Assembly: GCF_900313035.1 (NCBI RefSeq)
Contig: NZ_OMPS01000017.1
Span: forward strand, 1 to 64,000
Reading direction: 5' to 3'
DNA from: Ruegeria sp. EL01
Lineage (GTDB): Bacteria > Pseudomonadota > Alphaproteobacteria > Rhodobacterales > Rhodobacteraceae
Length of the DNA: 64,000 nt
The translations under genes were made by a program, and so were the position numbers. Under the pieces are notes generated by a model, which worked only from the letters and a program-made list of their open reading frames with translations, made no database searches and was not told the DNA's origin. Position 1 is the first letter of the stretch. Each line of letters begins with the position of its first letter. Of this stretch, positions 1 through 8,343 are shown piece by piece.

Positions 1-104
1 CGCATCGCCCGCAGGTACATCGTCTGCGTCTTGGGCTGCAGCCCCTTGATCCGCATGTCTTCGAGAAAACGCTGGCGCAGCGCAGGCACATACTGGTCCG
101 TCAT
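1..104 (-). CDS. Tyrosine recombinase/integrase, N-terminus only (IS91-associated type)
   Basis: Only the first 34 codons are inside the window; the gene runs off the left edge. The start ATG at 104 has a perfect AGGAGG six bases upstream (110-115). The peptide begins MTDQYVPALRQRF and continues through LQPKTQTMYLRAM, which is the pattern of the SAM-like core-binding domain that opens XerC/D-type integrases. In Rhodobacteraceae, recombinases with this N-terminus commonly sit directly upstream of IS91-family transposases. The catalytic R-H-R-Y residues would lie outside the window, so activity cannot be judged. The element assignment is inference from family knowledge. Confidence 0.7.
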   Translation of the reverse strand, partial: MTDQYVPALRQRFLEDMRIKGLQPKTQTMYLRAM

Positions 105-334
105 CGGAACCTCCTGTCATCAGATTGAGAAGGTCCCAATCGTCAGACAGGCGCGCCCATCTACAAAATCGTAGCGTCCATTTAGTGTGCATCACTCGCC
201 ACAAGCGCCAATACCGCGAGAGCGGTTTCGTCCAAGTCCCGCAAAGCGGACACTATGTCAAAAGAACCTGCCAACCTAGTTCGACAGGTCTACCGAAATG
301 CTTCCAGATCGCGCCCTATTAGGTCCGAACAACC
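105..334. other. Non-coding stretch, probably the end of the IS-like element
   Basis: These 230 bases separate the integrase start from the arsM stop. No convincing gene is present. An imperfect hairpin, GTCCCGC-AAA-GCGGAC, lies near 236-251. It could mark the end of the mobile element, but no target-site duplication can be checked because only one end is visible. Confidence 0.35.
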
Positions 335-1381
335 TCAGCAACAGCCGCCGGAAGCAACCTCGCCGTTGGCTTCAAACGGGCTTTCCCCGCCGCAGCCTTC
401 GAATATGCCATAATGGGTCGAGAAATCGCCGATGAACTCAAAATGCCGGGCAAAGCGTGTGTCTTTCAACATCATCCATGTATTACCGCAGACCGGAAAG
501 ACCTTGCCGGCCTCGATTGCGTGATGATCGTCCAACGCAAACTCATGTGGCGCGTGTGGCGCGGTGCCCTTGTAGATCACGGCTTGGCCATAATCTTCAC
601 AGGCCGGTTCCAGCTGGGGCAGTTTGAACAAACGATACGTAGCTGACAGGAAGTTCAAAGGGGCCACGCGCTGTTCCAAAACCGGATTTTCGATTGTCAG
701 CGGACGGTGCGTCACCCGGCGTGGGTCGCCAAAGCCGACAGCGCGCGACATGGACAGGAAGTCGTTCCAATACAGCGCGCCGGATAGACACTCGCCATAC
801 AGCACCTCATCTTCGGCCATCGCCTTTGGCACGCGGCGATCGGCATACACATCCGAGAAATACATCTCGCCACCGTCTTTCAACAGGCGGTGCGCGCCCC
901 GCAGAACCGCCTCTTTATCGGTGGCCAGATTGATCACGCAGTTTGACACGATGATATCAAAGGAACCGGGCGCAAGGTCCAACTCTTCCAGCTTTTCGAT
1001 AAAGCCGTGATGGAACTCCACGTTGCTGCTCGCATGACCAAAGGCCTGCGCGTGATAGTCTTGATGCGCGCGCGCCACGTCCAGCTGTTCGGGGGTCATG
1101 TCGACGCCAACAACCCGACCGTTTTCGCCCGCCATCGCGGACAGAGCGTAAACGTCCCGCCCTGCGCCGCATCCGAGATCAAGGATGTGCATCCCTTCAA
1201 GATCCAGCGGCGCGATCAATCCGCATCCATAGTAACGGGTCAGAACATCATCATGAATTTGCGACAGAATTGTCTTAAGGTGATCCGGCATGTCATCCGG
1301 TGCGCAGCAGGCATTGGTTTGCAGATCGGCACTGCCTTGCAGCACTTCACCATAGTAGTTCTGTACGGATTCATGCTTCAT
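335..1381 (-). CDS. arsM: Arsenite S-adenosylmethionine methyltransferase
   Basis: ArsM methylates As(III) stepwise to di- and trimethyl arsenicals in the cytosol, using SAM and thiols. The 348-residue product has the SAM motif LDLGCGAGRD at 67-76 and the ArsM-type block YYGCG at 50-54. The cysteines that bind As(III) in characterised ArsM proteins have counterparts at C25/C26, C53, C148 (SNCVINL) and C198 (GECLSG). The spacing of 50 between the last two equals that of the algal CmArsM pair as I recall it. The C-terminus ends in GGCC, an extra vicinal thiol. An AGAGGA-like site precedes the ATG. No arsR, arsC or arsenite pump is visible, so it stands alone next to the mobile-element edge. Confidence 0.9.
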   Translation of the reverse strand: MKHESVQNYYGEVLQGSADLQTNACCAPDDMPDHLKTILSQIHDDVLTRYYGCGLIAPLDLEGMHILDLGCGAGRDVYALSAMAGENGRVVGVDMTPEQLDVARAHQDYHAQAFGHASSNVEFHHGFIEKLEELDLAPGSFDIIVSNCVINLATDKEAVLRGAHRLLKDGGEMYFSDVYADRRVPKAMAEDEVLYGECLSGALYWNDFLSMSRAVGFGDPRRVTHRPLTIENPVLEQRVAPLNFLSATYRLFKLPQLEPACEDYGQAVIYKGTAPHAPHEFALDDHHAIEAGKVFPVCGNTWMMLKDTRFARHFEFIGDFSTHYGIFEGCGGESPFEANGEVASGGCC

Positions 1382-1486
1382 CGTGGGGTTCCTCTGTTCC
1401 CGAATGTCTTTCAGCTAATGCAGGTTCGGGTGCCGCGCAATCCGCCGGGACCCGTTTTGACGAAAGCGTGAGGGGCCGGGCTTGGT

Positions 1487-2599
1487 TTACCCCAGTAATT
1501 CGAAATTGACACCTGCACAGATCTTGCCATTCACCTGAACCTCTAACCTGTGGGCGCCGGGCACCAGTTTGAATGTGGTGGCGTCCGCCTTCAGCTTGTG
1601 GCGTTTAGTCAGTAATAGCTGCCCGTCCTTCAAGACCGCCTGCTTTAGCTTGTGCACCTTTGCAGTTGTTTTCCCGCCGGGGCGTTGAAAATGAACGATA
1701 TAGTCAACCAGAACCGGCTGCCCTTCGGCGCCAGTTAAATCGACCGAGAACTCAAGCGCGTCACCAATCCGGGCGAGGCCCTTCACATGAACGCCCACCG
1801 CAATCTCAGCATCCGGGTCATAGCCCAACATTTTCATTGCCTGAGGGTGCCCGGATTTCACCAGCCCGCGCAGCGTGTGTGCGGTCATCCAATCCAACTC
1901 ATCCCGGCGCTGCTGATCCTGTTGCTGCCAAGTCTGTAAGCGGTCCAGAACAAGTTCGGGGTCTTTCTTAGTAATGTCGTTCAGGTGGTTCGCCACCGAC
2001 CGCGTGACATAGCGCGTGTTGTCCCCATGCAGCCGGTCCAGCAATGGCAGCGGATCGTTCAAACCAAGACCAATCGCCTGCCCCCAGGGCAAACGCGGTC
2101 GTGTGCCTTCGCTGACCAGACGGCGCACATGGTAACTGTCATGCAAGCACCACCGTTCCATCCGGTCCATAACCTGTTCGGGATGGTGGTTGAGGAACGG
2201 GCGAATGGCCCATTCCATCGAAAAGCGCTGTGTCAGTTCTTCGATCACATCCAGCGCCAGTTCGGGATGATCCAACCCGACCAAAACCACCCAGTCGCCC
2301 AAAGGCGCAAAGATGAAATCGCCGAAATCATCATCCGTTTTGGACGGGTCCAACGGCGGCGGCAAAGCGTCCAGAATGATCGGTGCGACATCCGGTAAAT
2401 CACCAGGAACGGCGTGCTGCAAACACTCGGCGATCCACGCCATACGCTCTTTCAATTCAAGCTCAGGCAGCCGGGACATGACCCGCGTCTCGAACGCATC
2501 CGCGTCAAAGGACGGGCCCGCATCAGCGAATAGACCTGCAAGATAGCGAGTCTTTTCGGCGTTAAACAACTGATCCTTCAGTGAAAAACCCTGTGCCAT
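1487..2599 (-). CDS. DNA alkylation repair protein, AlkD-like HEAT-repeat family
   Basis: The product is 370 residues and predicted to be an alpha-helical HEAT-like repeat protein of the AlkC/AlkD superfamily, which excises bulky or cationic alkylated bases. Family-typical blocks are SEGTRPRLPW and VANHLNDITKKDPELVLD in the middle of the protein. The last 100 or so residues look like a separate beta-rich C-terminal extension found in the long members of this family. The ATG at 2599 (MAQGFSLKDQ) is chosen because an upstream start would run into the preceding gene. The stop of the SDR gene at 2602 leaves only two bases between them, so the two are probably co-transcribed. Confidence 0.8.
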   Translation of the reverse strand: MAQGFSLKDQLFNAEKTRYLAGLFADAGPSFDADAFETRVMSRLPELELKERMAWIAECLQHAVPGDLPDVAPIILDALPPPLDPSKTDDDFGDFIFAPLGDWVVLVGLDHPELALDVIEELTQRFSMEWAIRPFLNHHPEQVMDRMERWCLHDSYHVRRLVSEGTRPRLPWGQAIGLGLNDPLPLLDRLHGDNTRYVTRSVANHLNDITKKDPELVLDRLQTWQQQDQQRRDELDWMTAHTLRGLVKSGHPQAMKMLGYDPDAEIAVGVHVKGLARIGDALEFSVDLTGAEGQPVLVDYIVHFQRPGGKTTAKVHKLKQAVLKDGQLLLTKRHKLKADATTFKLVPGAHRLEVQVNGKICAGVNFELLG

Positions 2600-2601
2600 A
2601 A

Positions 2602-3381
2602 CTACATCGTCAAATTGGTTGCGCCGCCATCCAGCAGAATGTTCTGCCCGACGACAAACCCAGCATGTTGCGAACACAGGAAGGCACAGGTCGCGCCAAA
2701 CTCCTGCCGTGTCCCATACCTGCGGGCCGGGATCGTGGCGGCACGTTCAGCGCGCGCCGCGTCCATCGAGATGCCCTTTTGTGCGGCCACCCCACCGTCC
2801 AGCGAATTCGCCCGGTCGGTGGCGTGAATCCCCGGCAACAAATTGTTGATCGTCACACCATGCGGCGCGACCTGCCGCGCCGTTCCAGCAACATACCCGG
2901 TCAGCCCCGTCCGCGCCGCATTGGACAGCCCCAGAACCGCAATTGGCGCGCGCACCGATTGAGAGGTGATGTTGACCACCCTGCCCCAGCCTTTGTCCAT
3001 CATGCCCGGCAACAGGGCTTTCATGAAGGCAATCGGCGTCAGCATGTTGGCATCCAGCGCCTTGATGAAATCGTCCCGATCCCAATCCGACCACAAGCCC
3101 GGAGGCGGCCCGCCCGCATTGGTCACCAGAATATCCACCCCTTGCGCAGCCTCGATCACCTGCGCCTGTCCTTCGGGGCTGGTCACATCACAAGCACCGG
3201 TTTCAACAGACACACCGTGATCCGTGCGAATGCGCGTGGCCTCAGCTTCCAGCGTTTCGGCCCCGCGTGCGTTCATCACCAGATCAACGCCAGCACCCGC
3301 CAAAGCCTCGGCACAGCCCAAACCAAGCCCTTTGCTGCTGGCGCAAACCAGCGCGCGTTTTCCCCGAATTCCAAGATCCAT
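2602..3381 (-). CDS. Short-chain dehydrogenase/reductase, atypical active site
   Basis: The 259-residue protein has an SDR Rossmann fold: nucleotide-binding ASSKGLGLG at 14-22, NAGG at 88-91, and a C-terminal LLDGGATN block. The catalytic Ser region (NITSQS, 137-142) is present. Where classical SDRs have Tyr-x-x-x-Lys, this protein has LSNAAR (152-157), so both the Tyr and the Lys appear to be replaced. It therefore belongs to a divergent SDR subgroup often named 3-oxoacyl-ACP reductase by similarity; the substrate is unknown. It lies two bases upstream of the alkylation repair gene and is probably co-transcribed with it. Confidence 0.8.
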   Translation of the reverse strand: MDLGIRGKRALVCASSKGLGLGCAEALAGAGVDLVMNARGAETLEAEATRIRTDHGVSVETGACDVTSPEGQAQVIEAAQGVDILVTNAGGPPPGLWSDWDRDDFIKALDANMLTPIAFMKALLPGMMDKGWGRVVNITSQSVRAPIAVLGLSNAARTGLTGYVAGTARQVAPHGVTINNLLPGIHATDRANSLDGGVAAQKGISMDAARAERAATIPARRYGTRQEFGATCAFLCSQHAGFVVGQNILLDGGATNLTM

Positions 3382-3430
3382 TCTGGTTTTCCTGCCTATG
3401 TTGCCAATCGTTATTCAGAGTCTCATTGCA

Positions 3431-4273
3431 CTACGTCCCGTGAAACTCACGATACTGATTGATGATACTATCGAGGTCACCTATCGCTTGTTCAAGGGCC
3501 CATAGGATCGTCGACTGCGACGGGTCATCCTCACGATGGCGCCGGATAAGTGATTTCTCTTTCTGCCCAAAATAATAGCGAACACCGAACTTTGCCGTGG
3601 TATCATCGCTTTCATCGTACGAAACGCTCGTATAAAGACTGGTGTTCCGAGAGCTGCCGTTTTCCACCGCCCACTCTGCTTCAACAGAAACAGAGTGCGT
3701 CTCGACCAAATATCGGTGCCCGACAGATAACCCCAGGTTATCAATCGGATAATAAATCAAAAACACCGATGAAAAGAAATTTGTCCCTAGGTCAAATTCG
3801 CCGATCTCAGAACTTACAAACCGGCCATCTTCAACACCGATCAAAGCGGTCAGTGTAATCCGATCAAGATAGGCCTCAGCTTCAAGCCCAATCGCACGAA
3901 AATTCGCACTCTCCGTCAGGTCAGTTGACGCATAATGCCCATATAGCCCCAACAAACCCCTGTCGGGATCGCGCCAGAATACATGTGCACCTGCACCATA
4001 GGCCACAGCGTTTCCCAGTGCTTCTGTATCCAACTGCGAAACAAGACCATCCAACTGAAAGCCGAAACGATGCCCCAACGGTAGCGAAACGCTGCCATCA
4101 ACGCCGTAGAAGCGACCGAAACCACTGGTATTTCCGAAACCGGATACCTTGCCATTCAGACCATCCACCGCAGCGGCCTGATGGTCACGCCGATCCTCTG
4201 ACGACGCTGCGACAGAGGCCAAAGCCACCAATGCTCCGGTCAGGCACAATGCTGTGAACCGATTCAAGCCCAT
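3431..4273 (-). CDS. Predicted outer-membrane beta-barrel-like protein, function unknown
   Basis: The 280-residue product starts with a Sec signal peptide (MGLNRFTALCLTGALVALAS, cleaved near ASS). It is followed by alternating polar/aromatic segments typical of small outer-membrane barrels (for example GFGRFYGVDGSVSLPLG, FGVRYYFGQ). The last 40 residues, rich in charged and helical residues, look like a periplasmic tail. The ATG at 4273 is chosen over 4297 because AAGGAGG lies 7 bases upstream of it. I do not recognise a specific family. It could be a porin-like or adhesion-related protein. Neighbours do not suggest a role. Confidence 0.7.
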   Translation of the reverse strand: MGLNRFTALCLTGALVALASVAASSEDRRDHQAAAVDGLNGKVSGFGNTSGFGRFYGVDGSVSLPLGHRFGFQLDGLVSQLDTEALGNAVAYGAGAHVFWRDPDRGLLGLYGHYASTDLTESANFRAIGLEAEAYLDRITLTALIGVEDGRFVSSEIGEFDLGTNFFSSVFLIYYPIDNLGLSVGHRYLVETHSVSVEAEWAVENGSSRNTSLYTSVSYDESDDTTAKFGVRYYFGQKEKSLIRRHREDDPSQSTILWALEQAIGDLDSIINQYREFHGT

Positions 4274-4344
4274 TCTGGTCCTCCTTAGCCTTGCCAAACA
4301 CTTAGCACCGGCCAGACAGCGAAGACCAGAACAGCAATGGTGAC

Positions 4345-4710
4345 TCAGTAAAAGAACTCCTCGCGCACGATTTTGCCATTAGCGACGTGATAAACCGCCA
4401 CTTCGCGCATCTCAAAGTTCTCGCCGCTTTCTTTCACCTTGCCCTGCACTTCAAAGATCACAGCGAAACGATCCTCGCCATGCGCAAACGGGTCACTGAC
4501 CGATGCGCCAGAGACGTCATGCGCGCCTTCCCACCACTCGTGCTTGCCGCGGATCGCATCCACGCCATGTGCCTCGCGCCCCATCGTGCCGCTAGCGTCA
4601 ACCGCCTCGACCGAGACGGCATCAGCAGCATAGAGCTTGTCTAGATTTTCCTTAGCTCGACCCTCACGACACCCAGCCACCAGTTCTTGCGCGATTTCCT
4701 TCAAATTCAT
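4345..4710 (-). CDS. SnoaL/NTF2-like fold protein
   Basis: The 121-residue protein has the length and pattern of the SnoaL-like NTF2 superfamily: an N-terminal helix with LDKLYAADAVSVEAVD, a central GVDAIRGKHEWWEGAHDV segment, and a C-terminal YHVANGKIVREEFFY strand pair. Members are small cone-shaped enzymes or ligand-binding proteins, and the function of this one cannot be read from the sequence. It is transcribed divergently from prfC, with about 110 bases between the two starts, which must hold both promoters. Confidence 0.75.
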   Translation of the reverse strand: MNLKEIAQELVAGCREGRAKENLDKLYAADAVSVEAVDASGTMGREAHGVDAIRGKHEWWEGAHDVSGASVSDPFAHGEDRFAVIFEVQGKVKESGENFEMREVAVYHVANGKIVREEFFY

Positions 4711-4819
4711 TGGTCCACTCCATTATTTGTTCACTATATGTTCTTATTGCCATATCGATCCGATTCGGAACAAGCCCTTTGTCTTGCCTCGGCAGGTTTC
4801 CCCGCCTATACGCGCGCTC

Positions 4820-6427
4820 ATGCTTGATACCGCCACGAACCAACCTGTATTGCCGCCCGAGATCGCCCGGCGCCGGACATTCGCCATCATTTCGCATCCG
4901 GATGCGGGCAAGACGACCCTGACGGAAAAGTTCCTGCTGTACGGGGGCGCGATCCAGATGGCGGGTCAGGTGCGCGCTAAAGGTGAAGCACGCCGGACCC
5001 GGTCTGACTTCATGCAGATGGAGAAGGATCGCGGGATTTCCGTTTCCGCCTCGGCCATGTCGTTTGATTATGGCAACTTCCGGTTCAATCTCGTGGACAC
5101 GCCCGGCCACTCGGACTTTTCAGAAGACACCTATCGCACATTGACTGCTGTGGATGCCGCGGTGATGGTGATCGACGGCGCGAAGGGTGTGGAAAGCCAG
5201 ACACAGAAACTGTTCGAAGTCTGCCGCCTGCGCGATCTGCCAATCCTGACCTTCTGTAACAAAATGGACCGTGAAAGCCGCGACACGTTCGAGATCATCG
5301 ACGAAATCCAGGAAATGCTGGCCATTGATGTCGCGCCCGCATCGTGGCCCATCGGCGTGGGTCGCGATTTCATCGGCTGCTATGACATGCTGCGTGACCG
5401 GCTGGAACTGATGGACCGTGCCGACCGTAACAAGATTGCAGAGAGCATTGAAATCAACGGCCTGGACGATCCGAAACTGGCCGAGCATGTCCCGGCAGAG
5501 TTACTGGAGCAATTGCTGGAAGAGGTTGAGATGGCGCGCGAATTGCTGCCCAAGCTCGACCCTCAAGCGATTCTTGAAGGGCATATGACCCCGATCTGGT
5601 TCGGTTCGGCCATCAACTCGTTCGGCGTTAAGGAGTTGATGGAAGGCATCGGTGCTTACGGCCCGCAGCCACAGGTGCAATCGGCAGAACCGCGCCAGAT
5701 CGCACCCGAAGAGAAGAAGGTCTCAGGATTTGTCTTCAAGGTACAGGCCAATATGGACCCCAAGCATCGCGACCGTGTTGCTTTTGTCCGCATGGCGAGT
5801 GGTCATTTCAAACGTGGTATGAAGCTGACCCATGTGCGATCAAAGAAACCCATGGCAATCTCGAACCCGGTGCTGTTTCTGGCCTCGGACCGGGAATTGG
5901 CTGAAGAGGCCTGGGCCGGCGATATCATCGGCATCCCCAACCATGGCCAGCTGCGCATCGGTGACACTTTGACCGAAGGCGAAGCGATCCGCGTCACTGG
6001 CATCCCTTCGTTCGCGCCGGAGCTGTTGCAAACCGTTCGCCCTGGTGACCCGATGAAGGCCAAACATCTCGAGAAAGCCCTGATGCAATTCGCCGAGGAA
6101 GGTGCGGCCAAGGTGTTCAAACCTTCCATCGGCTCGGGCTTTATCGTCGGCGTGGTCGGCGCGCTGCAATTCGAAGTTTTGGCCAGCCGGATTGAGATGG
6201 AATACGGCCTGCCCGTGCGTTTTGAAGTCTCGCAATTCACCTCGGCCCGCTGGGTCAGCGGCGACAAAGCCGAGGTCGAAAAATTCGTCAACGCCAACAA
6301 ACAACATATCGCCCATGATCATGATGGCGACATCGTCTATCTGACCCGCTTGCAGTGGGACATTGACCGGGTTGTTCGCGATTATCCCGAGCTTACCCTG
6401 ACGGCGACGAAAGAGATGATGACGTGA
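4820..6427 (+). CDS. prfC: Peptide chain release factor 3
   Basis: RF3 is a ribosome-dependent GTPase that removes RF1/RF2 after peptide release. The 535-residue length from the ATG at 4820 matches the family. The GTPase motifs are in order: G1 SHPDAGKTT (25-33), G3 DTPGH (93-97), G4 NKMD (about 145), and the switch region with RGISVSASAM (71-80). The C-terminal half carries the RF3-type domain with FEVLASRIEMEYGLPV. The frame is open back to 4637, but the family begins at MLDTATNQP; no strong Shine-Dalgarno is visible. RF1 (prfA) is also in this window. Confidence 0.95.
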   Translation: MLDTATNQPVLPPEIARRRTFAIISHPDAGKTTLTEKFLLYGGAIQMAGQVRAKGEARRTRSDFMQMEKDRGISVSASAMSFDYGNFRFNLVDTPGHSDFSEDTYRTLTAVDAAVMVIDGAKGVESQTQKLFEVCRLRDLPILTFCNKMDRESRDTFEIIDEIQEMLAIDVAPASWPIGVGRDFIGCYDMLRDRLELMDRADRNKIAESIEINGLDDPKLAEHVPAELLEQLLEEVEMARELLPKLDPQAILEGHMTPIWFGSAINSFGVKELMEGIGAYGPQPQVQSAEPRQIAPEEKKVSGFVFKVQANMDPKHRDRVAFVRMASGHFKRGMKLTHVRSKKPMAISNPVLFLASDRELAEEAWAGDIIGIPNHGQLRIGDTLTEGEAIRVTGIPSFAPELLQTVRPGDPMKAKHLEKALMQFAEEGAAKVFKPSIGSGFIVGVVGALQFEVLASRIEMEYGLPVRFEVSQFTSARWVSGDKAEVEKFVNANKQHIAHDHDGDIVYLTRLQWDIDRVVRDYPELTLTATKEMMT

Positions 6428-6476
6428 CGCAACTGGCTGATTGCACAGTCGAGTCTGGCTGTGCAATCCTGCGTGC

Positions 6477-7232
6477 ATGAGCGAGGATGATCTGACTTTC
6501 CCGGGTGGCCTGCCCGACATGCTGGACAGCTATGAAAACCGACGTAGCCCATTTGAGTTTGGTTTTGAAACGCTGCCGCCATTGGATGCGGACCTTGCAT
6601 CAATGGCTCAGCAGATCGTGCCCGAAAGCGCCACGGTTCTGCCTGAACCAGATTTAAGAACCTCATGGAATCGCAAGCGCGCAAAAATCGCCACCGAGTT
6701 TGTCGGTAGTTCCGAGCTTGCCTTTCTAAACGCGCAGCTTGTGTCAAACCTGCGGAAACGCTCTTACCCGCGTCACGCCCCCGCCCTGTTCTGCCGTCTT
6801 TGGGGCGAACACCCCGATCACCTGATATCTGCGTTAAATCTGCGGTGGTTGGTCTCGTCGGTTCAAACCTTTGCAAATCACGGGGAAACCGCAACGCAGC
6901 GCGAGGTTGGTCAGGCCCTGCGCATGTTGTTCGGCATGATGAAGCTCTATGAGTTCGAGCGACTGTTTTCCGGCGTGGCCCCCGATACGCCGCACCGGAT
7001 GCGTGGCAAAAGCGAGGCCTCGCTGCCCTATGAAATGAAGTCTTTTTCCCTTGAAAAAGGTGGGTTGGACGTCAACCTTATTGCGCCCATCTGGACCAGG
7101 GCGTTGCAGGATACCACCATCGCACCGTTGGTCGATCACCTGATGACCGAATTGAATAAAGACCCCGGCGGCGTTTTTCGCAGGCTAAAGCTGATGCGCG
7201 ACACGCGCCTGTCCCGGCAAGCCCGCGCATGA
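6477..7232 (+). CDS. Uncharacterised protein coupled to a glycosyltransferase
   Basis: The 251-residue protein has no motif I recognise. It is mostly helical, with a basic middle section (SNLRKRSYPRHAPALFCRLW) and a basic end (FRRLKLMRDTRLSRQARA), without a signal peptide or membrane segments. The ATG at 6477 is preferred over an upstream start at 6441 because it begins MSEDDLTFP right after the spacer. Its TGA overlaps the ATG of the next gene (ATGA at 7229-7232), indicating translational coupling to the glycosyltransferase and hence a shared pathway, perhaps surface polysaccharide or a glycan modification. This is inference. Confidence 0.7.
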   Translation: MSEDDLTFPGGLPDMLDSYENRRSPFEFGFETLPPLDADLASMAQQIVPESATVLPEPDLRTSWNRKRAKIATEFVGSSELAFLNAQLVSNLRKRSYPRHAPALFCRLWGEHPDHLISALNLRWLVSSVQTFANHGETATQREVGQALRMLFGMMKLYEFERLFSGVAPDTPHRMRGKSEASLPYEMKSFSLEKGGLDVNLIAPIWTRALQDTTIAPLVDHLMTELNKDPGGVFRRLKLMRDTRLSRQARA

Positions 7233-8158
7233 CCACCTGGGGGATCGTTTCCATGGTCCGGGGCCAGACGGATACCATTCTTGGTTTTGCCGCCCATCAC
7301 CTCGATCTGGGGGCGGACTTTATGTACATCTACATGGATGAACCTAACCCGGGCGCGTTTGAGGCATTGTCCCGTCACCCGAAGATCCGGGTCCGCAACT
7401 GCAATGACGCATTCTGGCAGGAACGGCGGCGCAATCGCCCCGAAAAGCACCAGATCCGCCAGACTATGCATGCAACATTCGCCTATCGCTACACCAAGCT
7501 TGATTGGCTGACCCATATCGATGTGGACGAATTCCTTTGGTCGCAGGAACCAATTACAGACCTTCTAAATTCAGTGCCTGATGGTAAACCGGCCGTGCGT
7601 GTTCGACCTATCGAAGCCATCGGCGGCAGCGAAGATCTGTACAAGGCGCATATCCCAAACTCAGCCGACCGGGAATCCATCGTCGAGGAGATCTACCCCA
7701 ATTACGGCGCTTTTGTTCTGGGCGGCTTCCTAAGCCATGTGCAGGGCAAGCTGTTCGTCCGATCCGGTATGGAGCACCTGAATTTTCGCATCCACAACCT
7801 GTTTCAGAACAAAAAACTGCTGCCTTGTAAGTTTGAGTTGCCACAAATCGAACTGTGTCACCGCCATGCCCCGGACTGGGAACATTGGATCGCACATTAC
7901 CAGTTTCGAATGGATCGCGGTTCGTACCAACCCGGTATGTCCCCGAATGTTCCACGCGATCAAGGCGGCTTGAACAAGAACGAGCTGCTCAGTTGGATCG
8001 AGGCTGAACAGGGACCCGATGGCCTGCGCGCATTCTACTCAGAGATGAGCGGCGCCGACCCAGATGTACGTGCCAGACTGGAAGCGCATGGCATGATCAA
8101 GCACCGCCCACTGGATTTGGACAAAAAAGTAGCGAAACACTTTCCCGGAAGTGACTGA
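7229..8158 (+). CDS. Glycosyltransferase, GT2/GT92-like
   Basis: The 309-residue protein opens with the pattern of the Glyco_tranf_2_4 group: a nucleotide-sugar-binding start (TTWGIVSMVRGQ), then YIYMDEPNPG, and the metal-binding acidic motif HIDVDEF at 96-102. Related bacterial proteins transfer sugars onto surface glycans, and the acceptor here is unknown. There is no signal peptide or membrane anchor. The start overlaps the stop of the unknown upstream gene by four bases, so the two are co-translated. Similar genes are often annotated only as glycosyltransferase family 2. Confidence 0.8.
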   Translation: MTTWGIVSMVRGQTDTILGFAAHHLDLGADFMYIYMDEPNPGAFEALSRHPKIRVRNCNDAFWQERRRNRPEKHQIRQTMHATFAYRYTKLDWLTHIDVDEFLWSQEPITDLLNSVPDGKPAVRVRPIEAIGGSEDLYKAHIPNSADRESIVEEIYPNYGAFVLGGFLSHVQGKLFVRSGMEHLNFRIHNLFQNKKLLPCKFELPQIELCHRHAPDWEHWIAHYQFRMDRGSYQPGMSPNVPRDQGGLNKNELLSWIEAEQGPDGLRAFYSEMSGADPDVRARLEAHGMIKHRPLDLDKKVAKHFPGSD

Positions 8159-8343
8159 ATTGTTGCAAAAAACCTTGGACAAACGCCACATCCCGCTGGT
8201 CCACAGGTCTTTGTTTGACCCTGACCCACGTTTTTGTTATGTCCGCCCTCAAGCCGAAACAGCGCACAAGGCGCATGGCCATCCGGGCCCGGCACATTTC
8301 AGACGCGCGGGCCAGGTCAAGTGTCCGCATGAACCGGACATAC

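Noticed and set aside
125..322. A 65-codon open frame on the plus strand upstream of arsM
   Set aside because: No family pattern, no Shine-Dalgarno, and it lies in the probable end of the mobile element.
5840..6520. A 226-codon frame opposite prfC
   Set aside because: It is the antisense shadow of a strongly conserved gene; high GC content keeps frames open.
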